Source of the DNA: an uncultured Christensenella sp.
Lineage (GTDB): Bacteria; Bacillota; Clostridia; Christensenellales; Borkfalkiaceae
Direction: 5' to 3'
Assembly (NCBI GenBank): GCA_910578145.1
Contig: CAJTPJ010000008.1
Span: 1-64,000 of the forward strand
Length of the DNA stretch: 64,000 nt
The position numbers and the translations under genes are program-made. This document shows positions 51,060 through 60,267 of the stretch, piece by piece (position 1 is the stretch's first letter; each line of letters begins with the position of its first letter). Below the pieces are notes generated by a model, which did no database searches, was not told where the DNA came from, and worked only from the letters and a program-made list of their open reading frames with translations.

Positions 51060-52649
51060 ATGGGGCATCTTGATAAATATTACCGCGCGTTTAAAAGTTA
51101 CCGCGCAGCAACCAAGCCCGACGGCGACCTTTCTAAACGGCGCAAATTGTATAAAGGTTCGCCGAAAGGCGATTTGTTGCAGGTGGTAGACTATAATTGC
51201 ACCGTTGACGAAGATTGGATTTCCGCTATTGAAACGGGGCTTTTGCATATAGGCAAAGCCATTGACGAAGAGAGGCAGTTTATCCGTTCCAACGGCGAAG
51301 TAAAGCCTATCGAAAAGGTAAAATCCGTTTCCCGCGAGTCGGTGGAGCATCTTTCAAAGCACAGCAACTTAATAACGCGCTTGCCCGAGGACGGCGACGT
51401 TATACCCGACGGTTTGTACACCGTAGAGCGGCTTACCGATTACGCGGTTTATGAAAACAGGTTTTTATACGCGTTGCTTTTGTACGCGCGCGACTTCGCT
51501 GCGTACAGGTATGACAAAATAACGGGTTTTTCCTCGCTTTACGAGGGGGAGTACCGTGCCGAACGAACGGTAAGTTCGGGCAAGCGCAAAGCGCAATTAA
51601 AAATAGATTTTAAAGAAGAGATAAAAGACGACGCGTTTATGCGTGAAAACAGCCCGTTAAGCGGCGTAATTTTGCGCATTGACGGCATTTTAAAAACTAT
51701 AAACGCATACCTATGCACGCCGCTTATGGAATTCGTGGCAAAATCGCCGCTTTTAAAGCCGCCTATAACCGAAACCAACGTGCTTAAAATGAACAAAAAT
51801 TTTAAGGGCGCAATGCAACTTTATTATTTTTTAAACTCGTACGAAGGGCAGGGGTTTAATGTTGAAAGGTTAGAGCGGGTGCAAAACCCTTTGAACAGTG
51901 ACGTTGCGGACGAATTTGCAGAGGTGGGCGAGCTGGTTTCCTTTCTCACCTACGGGCACGGCACGGGCGTAACCGCGCGGCTTGAAGAGCGTTACCTTAT
52001 GGAAGAGGAGCGCAAAAAACAAGAGCAGGAGCGGTTGCAGGCCGAAAAAATGGAGGGCTTGCGGCGGCGCATACGCGCAAACGGCGGCGAAGCCGAGGAA
52101 TACGCGCTAATGCTGGAAAAGCGGGTGCGTGCGCTTGAAAAGGAAAATTCACAGCTGGAAGCGGCGCGCGCGGAAGTTGAAGCGCTTACGAAAAAGTGCG
52201 GGGTTGCCGAGCGGGAGCGGGACGGTCTTTCGGAAAAGATAACGGCTTTAAATAAGGACTATACGGCGCGGATTGCGGAGATGAAAGCAGATTTTGCCTC
52301 GCAAACCGAGCGGCTTAATTTGGAGAAGCAAGAGGAAATAAAGCGTTTAACGTCTGAGTTTGAAGCTGCGCGCAAGTCGCTTGAAAGCGAGTTGTCGGAA
52401 AAGAGCGAACGGATAGAAACGCTTGAACTAAGCTGTGAAAAGGCGGAAAACGGGCGGGTTTTAGCCGAGGCGAAACTTAACGTTTTTAAAAGCGAGCACG
52501 GGCTTATAACCGACGGCGACGGGCTTTCTTCGGAAGAAGGTTTTGACGAATTGGAGCGGCAATATGCCGCGTTTAAGGCGCTTTTTAAGCAAGAATGGAA
52601 AAAGGCTAAAAAGAAAATTAAAAGCGAAGTTTACGGAAAAAAAGAGTAG
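51060..52649 (+). CDS. DUF2357-like protein with long C-terminal coiled coil
   Basis: 529 residues, no membrane helix. The N-terminal ~300 residues resemble DUF2357 proteins that accompany McrB-like ATPases: SRESVEHLSKHSNLITRL, a proline turn, and the hallmark YENRFLYALLLYARDF (from residue 131). In that family a PD-(D/E)XK nuclease normally follows. Here residues about 305-480 form a highly charged coiled coil (KKQEQERLQAEKMEG, ALEKENSQLEAARAEVE), and no nuclease motif is visible. It is therefore probably a structural adaptor driven by the ATPase rather than a restriction nuclease. 22 bases separate it from the next gene. Confidence 0.78.
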   Translation: MGHLDKYYRAFKSYRAATKPDGDLSKRRKLYKGSPKGDLLQVVDYNCTVDEDWISAIETGLLHIGKAIDEERQFIRSNGEVKPIEKVKSVSRESVEHLSKHSNLITRLPEDGDVIPDGLYTVERLTDYAVYENRFLYALLLYARDFAAYRYDKITGFSSLYEGEYRAERTVSSGKRKAQLKIDFKEEIKDDAFMRENSPLSGVILRIDGILKTINAYLCTPLMEFVAKSPLLKPPITETNVLKMNKNFKGAMQLYYFLNSYEGQGFNVERLERVQNPLNSDVADEFAEVGELVSFLTYGHGTGVTARLEERYLMEEERKKQEQERLQAEKMEGLRRRIRANGGEAEEYALMLEKRVRALEKENSQLEAARAEVEALTKKCGVAERERDGLSEKITALNKDYTARIAEMKADFASQTERLNLEKQEEIKRLTSEFEAARKSLESELSEKSERIETLELSCEKAENGRVLAEAKLNVFKSEHGLITDGDGLSSEEGFDELERQYAAFKALFKQEWKKAKKKIKSEVYGKKE

Positions 52650-52671
52650 TAATTAAAAGGAGGAAACGCCC

Positions 52672-53013
52672 GTGGGCAAAAGTAAAAAAACTTTATACGT
52701 AGTTAGCTCGCTGGTTATAGGCGTTTGCTCCGTACTGTTGGTTTTGTTCGGCTTTATACTTTTCGGCGGGGTAAACGATTCGTCCGTAGACCTCGTATTC
52801 GTTTCCGACACGCGAGATTTTATTTACGACGGCTATGCGCACGGCTCGGACGGGTGGCAACTTGCGGAAGGTAAGTTGAGAAAGGGGCATACCGCTAAGG
52901 TAAAAGTGACGGGCAGCCAGCGCGACGTAGGTACAGGTAAAAACGCTATTTCGGTTGTTATTTACGATAAAAACGGCAACGATATAACGGAAACTTACAA
53001 TATAGAGTTGTAA
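52672..53013 (+). pseudogene. 5' part of a broken YDG-repeat transglutaminase gene
   Basis: Starts with GTG behind AAGGAGG and encodes 113 residues: a basic N-terminus, a membrane anchor (about 9-32) and one YDG/MBG-like repeat (FIYDGYAHGSDGWQL ... NDITETYNIEL). The frame then stops. The next reading frame opens at 52971 and reads VVIIRDSNYEDVSENYDITV, the same part of a second repeat. About 55 residues of repeat 2 and the frame are therefore missing between 52971 and 53012. The true gene probably ran 52672-55313. Confidence 0.8.
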
Positions 53014-53120
53014 TTATTAGAGATAGCAACTACGAAGACGTAAGCGAAAATTACGATATAACCGTAATTACGGGCGAGTTAACGGTAAAACCCATACCCG
53101 TTGAAATATCCACCAAATCT

Positions 53121-55313
53121 ATGTTTAAGGTTTACGACGGCGAGCCGCTTACCTGCGACGAATGGAGTCTTAATTCAACGCTTTTAGAGGGCGACTATAT
53201 TCAATCGGTTATAATGCCAGCTACGATAACCGAGCGCGGCGCGGTTGAAAATTATATTTCCGAAATAATTATAAATCGCGCGGACGGCAGTAGAGCAAAC
53301 TATTACGAATTAAATTGCAGGGCGGGCACGCTTGCAGTTATGCCGCGCGTTATCACCGTGCGTTCGGGCGACGCGGTAAAAGCCTATGACGGAACGCCTT
53401 TAACTTGCGGCGATTGGCAAATAATTTCAATAACCCAACCGCTTGAAGGGCACGTAGTTGAGGTTGCAATTTCGGGCACGCGTACCGAGGCGGGCGAGTC
53501 GCCCAACGACATTGCGCAGGTTGTTATTTCAGACGTTTTAGGCAAAGACGTTACTTATAATTACGACGTTAGATATCACACGGGCACTTTGGTAGTTATC
53601 GGCAACGTAGGTGGCGGCAACGGTTCCGGCAACACGGTGGGGTCTGGCGGGTCAAGCCTTGACGATAGCGGAACGCTTGAAGGCGATTCGGACGAAAATC
53701 CGGACGGGATTGCCTTTCGCTTTAACGCCGATACAAGCGGCGACGTTTATTTTAGACTTAAAAGTTTCGGTAATTTTTCGGGCAATTCCTGGCAAGATAT
53801 TGCCGATTACGGCTATATTATAAACGATAAATATTCGGCAAACTATCTTGCGGGCGCGGCGCTTGCGTGCGGCGGCTACGACAGAACGCATATCCGCATA
53901 GAAAGTTTGTCAAACGATTATATTTTGCCGTCGTACCTTGATACGTCGGACGGCGACTACGAAATTCAGAAAAGCGACGTTTTATACACCGGTGATACGA
54001 GTAAAGTTTACGGATTAAATTGCTATTTTTACGATTACGTAAAACGCCCGTATTTGGCGGTAGACCCCCATATATACGAGAATTACGAAATAAAATACCA
54101 CATTTACACGTATAGAGAATATCTGACTTTAACGTCGGAAGAGGATAGTTTTTTACGGACTATAATAAATGAAAACGGCTGGAGTACGTACGACCCTAAA
54201 ATAGTGGAAAAAGTTGCAAACTACGTTAAAAGCGCGGCGGATTACAATCTTAATTACGATAAGCGGCTTGACAAGGAAAACGACGTGGCTATAGCTTTTC
54301 TCCGCGATTACAAGCAGGGCGTGTGCAGGCACTACGCAACTGCGGCTACTCTTTTATTTCGCGCATTGGGCATACCGGCGCGCTATACCGTAGGTTATAA
54401 GGCGCGCGCCTCGGAAGGCGATTGGGTGGACGTAGCCGCAAATCAAGCTCACGCCTGGGTTGAAATATACGTAAGCGGTTTCGGTTGGGCTACGGTCGAG
54501 GTTACGGGCGCTACCGCCGGTGAAGAAGCTCCCGATGGAAGAAAAAAACTTAACGTAAAGCCCGTAAACCTTCAAAAGAAATACGACGGAACGGTGCTTA
54601 CGCACAGCGGCGAAGTTCAAGGTTTAAGCACGCTTACTGCTTTGGGGTACACTTATCGCGCGAAAGTAAGCGGCAGGCAAACTACCGTAGGCGCAAGCGA
54701 ATGCGCTATTACGAGCTTTACGCTCTACGACCCTAACGGCGACGACGTTACGGATAATTTTAATATAAAATATTCAACGGGCAAGTTACAGCTATATTTA
54801 GCCGAGATAAACGTGGTTACGTACGGCGGCGTTAAATATTACGACGGCACGCCGTTAGAGGTGCCTAACGCTTCGTACATCGGCAAACTTTTAGACGGGC
54901 ACCGCATAAGATTGCTTACCGCAACGGGCAGCATCACCAACGTTGGCAAAAAGATTAATCTATTTGACATTTATATAGAGGACCAGCTTGGCGTGGACGT
55001 AACGGATGTATATAAAATTAACGCCGAATACGGGTATTTGGAAATATTGCCGCGCAAGGTGATTATAATAGCTGGAAGCGCGGAAAAACGTTACGACGGC
55101 ACTGCGCTAATTTGTAAAGAATTTAAGTATGAATACGAGGGAGCTGCAGAATTTAACGATACTATTCGGGTTGCCATAAACGGCTCGCAGGTGGAAATAG
55201 GCTATTCTGAAAACGTTGTAACCGCCGTGAAAATAATAGATAGTAACGGCAAAGACGTTACGGATAATTATTACGTTATAACGTATAACGGGCTTTTAAC
55301 GGTAACTTATTAA
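53121..55313 (+). CDS. YDG-repeat surface protein with transglutaminase-like core (3' part of a broken gene)
   Basis: 730 residues from the first ATG, but the frame is open back to 52971 and no RBS precedes 53121, so this is the body of the gene begun at 52672. Two YDG/MBG-like repeats (VYDGEPLTCDEW, AYDGTPLTCGDW) are followed by a Gly/Ser linker. The transglutaminase-like domain has Cys402 in GVCRHYATAATLLF, His444 in QAHAWVEIY and Glu460 in WATVEVTG, where Asp is usual. Three more repeats end the protein. It is a paralogue of the following gene. If the frame lesion is real, the protein lacks its anchor and is probably not exported. Confidence 0.8.
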   Translation: MFKVYDGEPLTCDEWSLNSTLLEGDYIQSVIMPATITERGAVENYISEIIINRADGSRANYYELNCRAGTLAVMPRVITVRSGDAVKAYDGTPLTCGDWQIISITQPLEGHVVEVAISGTRTEAGESPNDIAQVVISDVLGKDVTYNYDVRYHTGTLVVIGNVGGGNGSGNTVGSGGSSLDDSGTLEGDSDENPDGIAFRFNADTSGDVYFRLKSFGNFSGNSWQDIADYGYIINDKYSANYLAGAALACGGYDRTHIRIESLSNDYILPSYLDTSDGDYEIQKSDVLYTGDTSKVYGLNCYFYDYVKRPYLAVDPHIYENYEIKYHIYTYREYLTLTSEEDSFLRTIINENGWSTYDPKIVEKVANYVKSAADYNLNYDKRLDKENDVAIAFLRDYKQGVCRHYATAATLLFRALGIPARYTVGYKARASEGDWVDVAANQAHAWVEIYVSGFGWATVEVTGATAGEEAPDGRKKLNVKPVNLQKKYDGTVLTHSGEVQGLSTLTALGYTYRAKVSGRQTTVGASECAITSFTLYDPNGDDVTDNFNIKYSTGKLQLYLAEINVVTYGGVKYYDGTPLEVPNASYIGKLLDGHRIRLLTATGSITNVGKKINLFDIYIEDQLGVDVTDVYKINAEYGYLEILPRKVIIIAGSAEKRYDGTALICKEFKYEYEGAAEFNDTIRVAINGSQVEIGYSENVVTAVKIIDSNGKDVTDNYYVITYNGLLTVTY

Positions 55314-55337
55314 AATAAAATTAAAGGAGGGGTTCGC

Positions 55338-58300
55338 GTGCGGTACTCTGATTATAGGGAAAAAGTTGTTAAACGCGCCAAATTTTTAAAACGCTTAAAG
55401 CGTTTGCGCTGGCTTTTTGTTGCGCTTGCGGTATTTTTTGCCGCGCTTACGGCAAGCCTTTTGTCTGTTAGCGGACTCGTCTACGATAAAACCGATTGCC
55501 CGCAAACTTTAATTTTCGGCGAAGAATTACGCTACGAAGCGGGCGCGGTGTTCAATAAAATAAGTTATCAATACGCAAAAGCCGACTCCGACGATTGGTC
55601 TGAAAATTTAAAATTACGCGTGGGCGAATACAAGGTGCGCGCCGTTTCTAAAACGGTTGCGGGCGCGCCCCGTTACGGCGCGGAGCGCAAGTTTACCGTT
55701 CTACCCAAAAATATAGAAGTCTGCTCTTACGACGGCGGGGTAATTTACGGTGAAACTCCCGTGTTTACGGGCGAAACCGTCTACGGCGATAAAATAATTT
55801 GCCCGATTTACGATTGCGAATATATTTCTTTCACGGAGGCGCGAGTAACCCCGAGTGCGGACGGCATTACGGCGGTGGACGAAAACGGTAACGACGTTAG
55901 CAACTGTTACGTCTTTACCCCCGTTGTAAAAACCGTAGCCGTTACCAAACGCAAAATTACCGTAAACGTTTTTGATAAAACGGTGGAGTACGACGGCAAC
56001 GCGCACGCTTCGGACGGGTACAATATTGACCCTGCAACTACGCTTGCGGGCGGCGACAGCTTGGTTTGCAACTTTACCGCCACGGCGGTAAACGCAGGTT
56101 CGTACCGTAGTATACCGCAAATAACGATAAGCAACGGCGGCGTGGACGTTACGGAATTTTATCAAACCGAAATAAACGCCGGCGAGCTTATTATAGAAAA
56201 AAAGCCCCTGCGCGCAACTTCGGGCAACGCAAGCAAGACTTACGACGGCGAGCCGCTTGATTGTAAAGAATTTAAATTGGACGCGGGATATGCCGCGGTT
56301 AAAGGGCATACCGTTAGCGTAAAATCTGCAAATTCGGTAACGGAAGCAGGCAGTTACGATAATATTCTCACTTTGTCTGTAACGGACGGGGATAGGGACG
56401 TTACGGGCAATTACAGCATAGTTTGCGGCGGCGGAACGCTTGAAATTAACCGCCGCGCCGTAACGGTTATTCCAGAAACTGCCGAAAGAATTTACGACGG
56501 CACTTTAACGGCTTCGGTTACCGCAGTTGCTTTAAAAAATTCTGCGTTACCCCTTTTGTCTGGGCATATTGCGGGGGCAATCGTAGTATTGTCACAGTCG
56601 GACGTGGGCGAAAGCATTGCGGAAATATCTTCTGCAACTGTTAAAGACGAAAACGGTAAAGACGTTAGTAAAAATTATAATTTAACTTACCAAAGCGGAA
56701 AAGTTATAACCGTTGCGCGCCCCGTAACAGTCCGCCCCAAAACTTTTGAAAAGATATACGACGGCGTTGCCAAAGTTACCAAATCCGTTTTGGGCGAAGC
56801 CGATTCCTCGTCCGATTATTCAATAGTAACAGGGCATACCGTTTCGTTAACGGTGGCAACTGCGCAAATAAACGTAGGCAGCGGCGTTGCCAATATCGTT
56901 ACGGCTACTATAACCGACGCGGGCGGCAGGGACGTTACTAATAATTACGAGGTTTCTCACGCGAGCGGCACTATAAAAGTAACGCGCAGACCCGTAACCG
57001 TTACTTCAAACGACGGGAGCTGGGTATACGACGGCGAAGTCCACAGCGAGGACGGATGCAAGGTAGAGTCGGAATACGGCGAAGCTCTGGTTTTAAACCA
57101 TAAAATTACGGTGCTTACATATTCGGAAATAACCGACTTTGGCAAAAAAAGCAACTCGATAACCGTGGATATAGTGGATGATGACGTTTCGGTTATTTCA
57201 AACTATCTGGTAACTTATAAAAACGGCTCGCTTGAAATTAAGCGCCGCCCCGTAACCGTGGTTGCAGGCAGTATAGAATGGGTTTACAGCGGCTACGAGG
57301 TAGCGTATTTTAATAGTTTTATTTCAGAAGAAACCCCGCTTGTTAAAAACCATAGTTATGGCGCAAAAGTTTACGGTTCGCGCATTGACGTGGGCGAAAG
57401 CGCAAATAAAATTGAAGCGGGCAGCGTTATAATTTATAACGCACAATTTAACGACGTTACCGATAATTACGAAATAACTTATCAGGACGGCGTTATAAAA
57501 ATTACGAAACGCCCCGTTAAGTTAAAACCCGTTAACGCTAACAAAAAATACGACGGTAAGCCGCTTACCTGCACCGACGTGGAAAACAGTCAACAATTTT
57601 ATACTTTGGTTGAAGGTCACACGGCAACCGCCGAAACTACGGGTTCGCAAACTGAAATAGGCAGGTGCGAAAACTCAATAGTGGCGGGCACGGTAAAAAT
57701 TTACGATGAAACCCGCCGCGACGTTACCGGTAATTACAGCGTAGAGGACTACGGCGTAGGCTATCTCGACGTTCAGTACGGCTGGACTTTCGCATACTCT
57801 ACGGAAAGCGCCGAAAAGTTTTACGACGGCACGCCGCTTACTTGCAATAAATATAACATAACCGAAAATGTGCCCGAAAATTTTACCGTTGAAATTAAAG
57901 TTAACGGAATTTTGGAAGAATGCGATTTTTACGATAACGAATACGGTGAAGTTATCAGGTTGGCGACGGGTGAAACTGAAAATACGGCAGAAGTAAAGAT
58001 ATTCAACGCGCAGGGCGAGGACGTAACTCACCTTGTGGATATTAAAGCGGATTTCGGTACGTTGACGGTGTTTCCTCGCCCCGTCGCTTTTGAAACCAAC
58101 AGCCACGTATGGGAATACGACGGGGCTGCGCACTGTGACGACGGATTTAAAATTTCTGAAAATTCAAGCTATAAATTGCTTGAAAACCACGAAACGAAAT
58201 CGGAAAATCCTTCGATTATAATAAACGTAGGTGCAATATTCAACTCGATGGATATAATAATCAGCGATAAAAACGGACGGTTTTTAGGGCGCAATTATGA

Positions 58301-60146
58301 AATATTTATCGATTGCGGTATTTTGGAAATTACGGGTGACGACGCGGGCAACCCTGACAACCCCGGCGGTTCCGGTGGCTCGGTTAGCGGTTCGTTGGAT
58401 ACCAGCGGTAATATCGGTTCGCCCTCGGGTGGTTCGGGCAACTCTGACGGCGCAGGCAAAAAAGTTGCCGCAAGTATATATTCGGATTCGACTGGCGAAG
58501 TATATTTGCGCCTTATGAGCTTTGGCAATTACGAAGGTAATAGCTGGTCGAAAAGCGCCGACTATACGGGGCGGGTGGACGGCAAATACGGTATGTCGTA
58601 CGTTACGGGCAGCGCGCTGTCTTCGTACGGTTATTCCAAGTCGCGTATGACGTTAAAAGTTTTCTCCAGCGATTATCTCCTGCCTTACTATTTAATTCCC
58701 GATTCTGATGAAAGCGCTTACCGCGTTCAAACGGGCGACGTGGCGTTTCAGGGCGATACGCGCCAAAATTACGCGGTAGATTATTATAAGTATAATTATT
58801 CAGAGGAATACGGAATATATTTAAGCGGAAAATTTTATACGGCGGAAGCTAAATACCGCACTTATGTGTATTCAAAATATCTTGCCGTGCCGCAGAGCAC
58901 GCGCGCTTATATGCAGTCCGTCGTTTCCGAAAACGGTTGGTCTAAGTATGATAGCGGAATTATAGACGAAGTTGCAGGGTACGTTAAGCGCGCGGCGAGG
59001 TACAATTTAAAATATAACAAAAACCTTGACGCTCAGCCCGATATTGCGGTGGCTTTCCTGCGCGACTTTAAAGAGGGCGTTTGCCGCCATTACGCAACTG
59101 CGGCTACGTTGCTGTTCCGTACGTTGGGCATTCCCGCAAGATATACCATCGGCTACTCGGCAGAGACCCGCGCTGATACGTGGGTGGACGTTTTAGGCGA
59201 GCAGGCGCACGCGTGGGTGGAAGTTTATATAAACGGCTTGGGCTGGATTACCGTGGAAGTTACGGGCAGCAGTTCGGACGGCTGGATAGGTATGGACGAA
59301 TGGGACGGTTCGGCTAACGGCTCTGGCAGCGGTTTGGATAAGTTGCCCGAAGCGTTAGTTATAAAGCCCGTTGACGCGGCGAAACCTTATAACGGCGTTG
59401 CGCTTACGCCAAGCTCCGTTGAGATGACGTACGATTTAAAGCGGTTGTTGTTTGCAGGATATACCTATACCTGCGAGTTTAGCGGTTCCAGAACGGAAGT
59501 TGGCGAATCGGCGGGGTACGTATACGATTTTAAGCTGTATGACCCGTTTGGCGTTTTGGTTGAAAACGTATATTACGATTACAGGGCAGGGCTTTTAACG
59601 GTTACGCCGTCGGATAAATACGTTACGGTTATTCACCCTTACGGCATAACTAAAATTTACGACGGATTGGTGCAATCTTACAACTCAAACGACTATTACG
59701 TTACGGGAGTAATGCCAAGCGGATATACCGTAAGCGCAGATTTGTCGTGTATACGCTTGAAAGGCACGGGTATAGTTGACAAAAGCGAACTTAAACAAAT
59801 TCCCGTTATCGTGCGCGACGCATACGGTAGAGATATTACGGAAAATTGCTTTATAGTTTGGGACACATCCGACTTGCTTACCGTGCTTAAACGTAAAATA
59901 ACCGTAACGGCGGCGTCGGCGGAAAAGGTTTACGACGGCGAACCGCTTACCGAAAGCCGGTATTTCTTGTCAAGCGGAACGCTTGCTAACAACCAATTTT
60001 TAGAAGTTGAGGTTTCGGGGGTGATAACCGACGTGGGTACTGCCGATAACTTAATATCTAAGCTGGGTATTTACGGGCTTGACAACGAGTTGGTAACGCA
60101 AAATTACGAAATAATTTTAGTAAAAGGAAGTTTAACCGTTTTATAA
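55338..60146 (+). CDS. Giant YDG-repeat surface protein with transglutaminase-like core
   Basis: 1602 residues from GTG behind AGGAGG. A basic N-terminus and membrane helix (about 25-48) act as signal anchor. About nine tandem YDG/MBG-like repeats of 80-95 residues follow (VEYDGNAHASDG, KTYDGEPLDCKEF, KKYDGKPLTCTDV, KFYDGTPLTCNKY), each ending in a GxLxV strand. A Gly/Ser/Pro/Asp linker (about 1010-1050) leads to a transglutaminase-like domain with Cys1249 (GVCRHYA), His1291 (QAHAWVE) and Glu1307 (WITVEVTG). Cys-His-Glu spacings (42 and 16) equal those of the upstream paralogue. About three more repeats end the chain. It is probably a cell-surface amidase, protease or cross-linker; the Asp-to-Glu change makes catalysis uncertain. 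Confidence 0.85.
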   Translation: MRYSDYREKVVKRAKFLKRLKRLRWLFVALAVFFAALTASLLSVSGLVYDKTDCPQTLIFGEELRYEAGAVFNKISYQYAKADSDDWSENLKLRVGEYKVRAVSKTVAGAPRYGAERKFTVLPKNIEVCSYDGGVIYGETPVFTGETVYGDKIICPIYDCEYISFTEARVTPSADGITAVDENGNDVSNCYVFTPVVKTVAVTKRKITVNVFDKTVEYDGNAHASDGYNIDPATTLAGGDSLVCNFTATAVNAGSYRSIPQITISNGGVDVTEFYQTEINAGELIIEKKPLRATSGNASKTYDGEPLDCKEFKLDAGYAAVKGHTVSVKSANSVTEAGSYDNILTLSVTDGDRDVTGNYSIVCGGGTLEINRRAVTVIPETAERIYDGTLTASVTAVALKNSALPLLSGHIAGAIVVLSQSDVGESIAEISSATVKDENGKDVSKNYNLTYQSGKVITVARPVTVRPKTFEKIYDGVAKVTKSVLGEADSSSDYSIVTGHTVSLTVATAQINVGSGVANIVTATITDAGGRDVTNNYEVSHASGTIKVTRRPVTVTSNDGSWVYDGEVHSEDGCKVESEYGEALVLNHKITVLTYSEITDFGKKSNSITVDIVDDDVSVISNYLVTYKNGSLEIKRRPVTVVAGSIEWVYSGYEVAYFNSFISEETPLVKNHSYGAKVYGSRIDVGESANKIEAGSVIIYNAQFNDVTDNYEITYQDGVIKITKRPVKLKPVNANKKYDGKPLTCTDVENSQQFYTLVEGHTATAETTGSQTEIGRCENSIVAGTVKIYDETRRDVTGNYSVEDYGVGYLDVQYGWTFAYSTESAEKFYDGTPLTCNKYNITENVPENFTVEIKVNGILEECDFYDNEYGEVIRLATGETENTAEVKIFNAQGEDVTHLVDIKADFGTLTVFPRPVAFETNSHVWEYDGAAHCDDGFKISENSSYKLLENHETKSENPSIIINVGAIFNSMDIIISDKNGRFLGRNYEIFIDCGILEITGDDAGNPDNPGGSGGSVSGSLDTSGNIGSPSGGSGNSDGAGKKVAASIYSDSTGEVYLRLMSFGNYEGNSWSKSADYTGRVDGKYGMSYVTGSALSSYGYSKSRMTLKVFSSDYLLPYYLIPDSDESAYRVQTGDVAFQGDTRQNYAVDYYKYNYSEEYGIYLSGKFYTAEAKYRTYVYSKYLAVPQSTRAYMQSVVSENGWSKYDSGIIDEVAGYVKRAARYNLKYNKNLDAQPDIAVAFLRDFKEGVCRHYATAATLLFRTLGIPARYTIGYSAETRADTWVDVLGEQAHAWVEVYINGLGWITVEVTGSSSDGWIGMDEWDGSANGSGSGLDKLPEALVIKPVDAAKPYNGVALTPSSVEMTYDLKRLLFAGYTYTCEFSGSRTEVGESAGYVYDFKLYDPFGVLVENVYYDYRAGLLTVTPSDKYVTVIHPYGITKIYDGLVQSYNSNDYYVTGVMPSGYTVSADLSCIRLKGTGIVDKSELKQIPVIVRDAYGRDITENCFIVWDTSDLLTVLKRKITVTAASAEKVYDGEPLTESRYFLSSGTLANNQFLEVEVSGVITDVGTADNLISKLGIYGLDNELVTQNYEIILVKGSLTVL

Positions 60147-60164
60147 GTTTTAAAGTTAAAAAAC

Positions 60165-60195
60165 AGCGGAGGTTGCATTTGCAATCTCCGCTTTC
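60165..60195 (+). terminator. Terminator of the AAA-transglutaminase cassette
   Basis: AGCGGAGGTTGC/GCAATCTCCGCT, 12-bp stem with one G-U, loop ATTT, T-rich tail. Confidence 0.85.
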
Positions 60196-60216
60196 TTGTG
60201 TAAAAAACCGATTAAA

Positions 60217-60261
60217 ACCCGCCTTAATAGTCAAAAACAAAATAGAAACGTAAAGGCGGGT
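60217..60261 (+). promoter_or_regulatory. Inverted repeat that covers the RBS of the C59-type hydrolase gene
   Basis: ACCCGCCTT (60217-60225) and AAGGCGGGT (60253-60261) are perfect complements separated by 27 bases. The second arm is the only RBS-like sequence before the ATG at 60268. Confidence 0.6.
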
Positions 60262-60267
60262 AATTTT

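Noticed and set aside
49779..52649. Calling the McrB-like/DUF2357-like pair a restriction system
   Set aside because: The ATPase is membrane-anchored, no DNA-binding N-terminus or nuclease motif is visible, and the operon continues into surface proteins.
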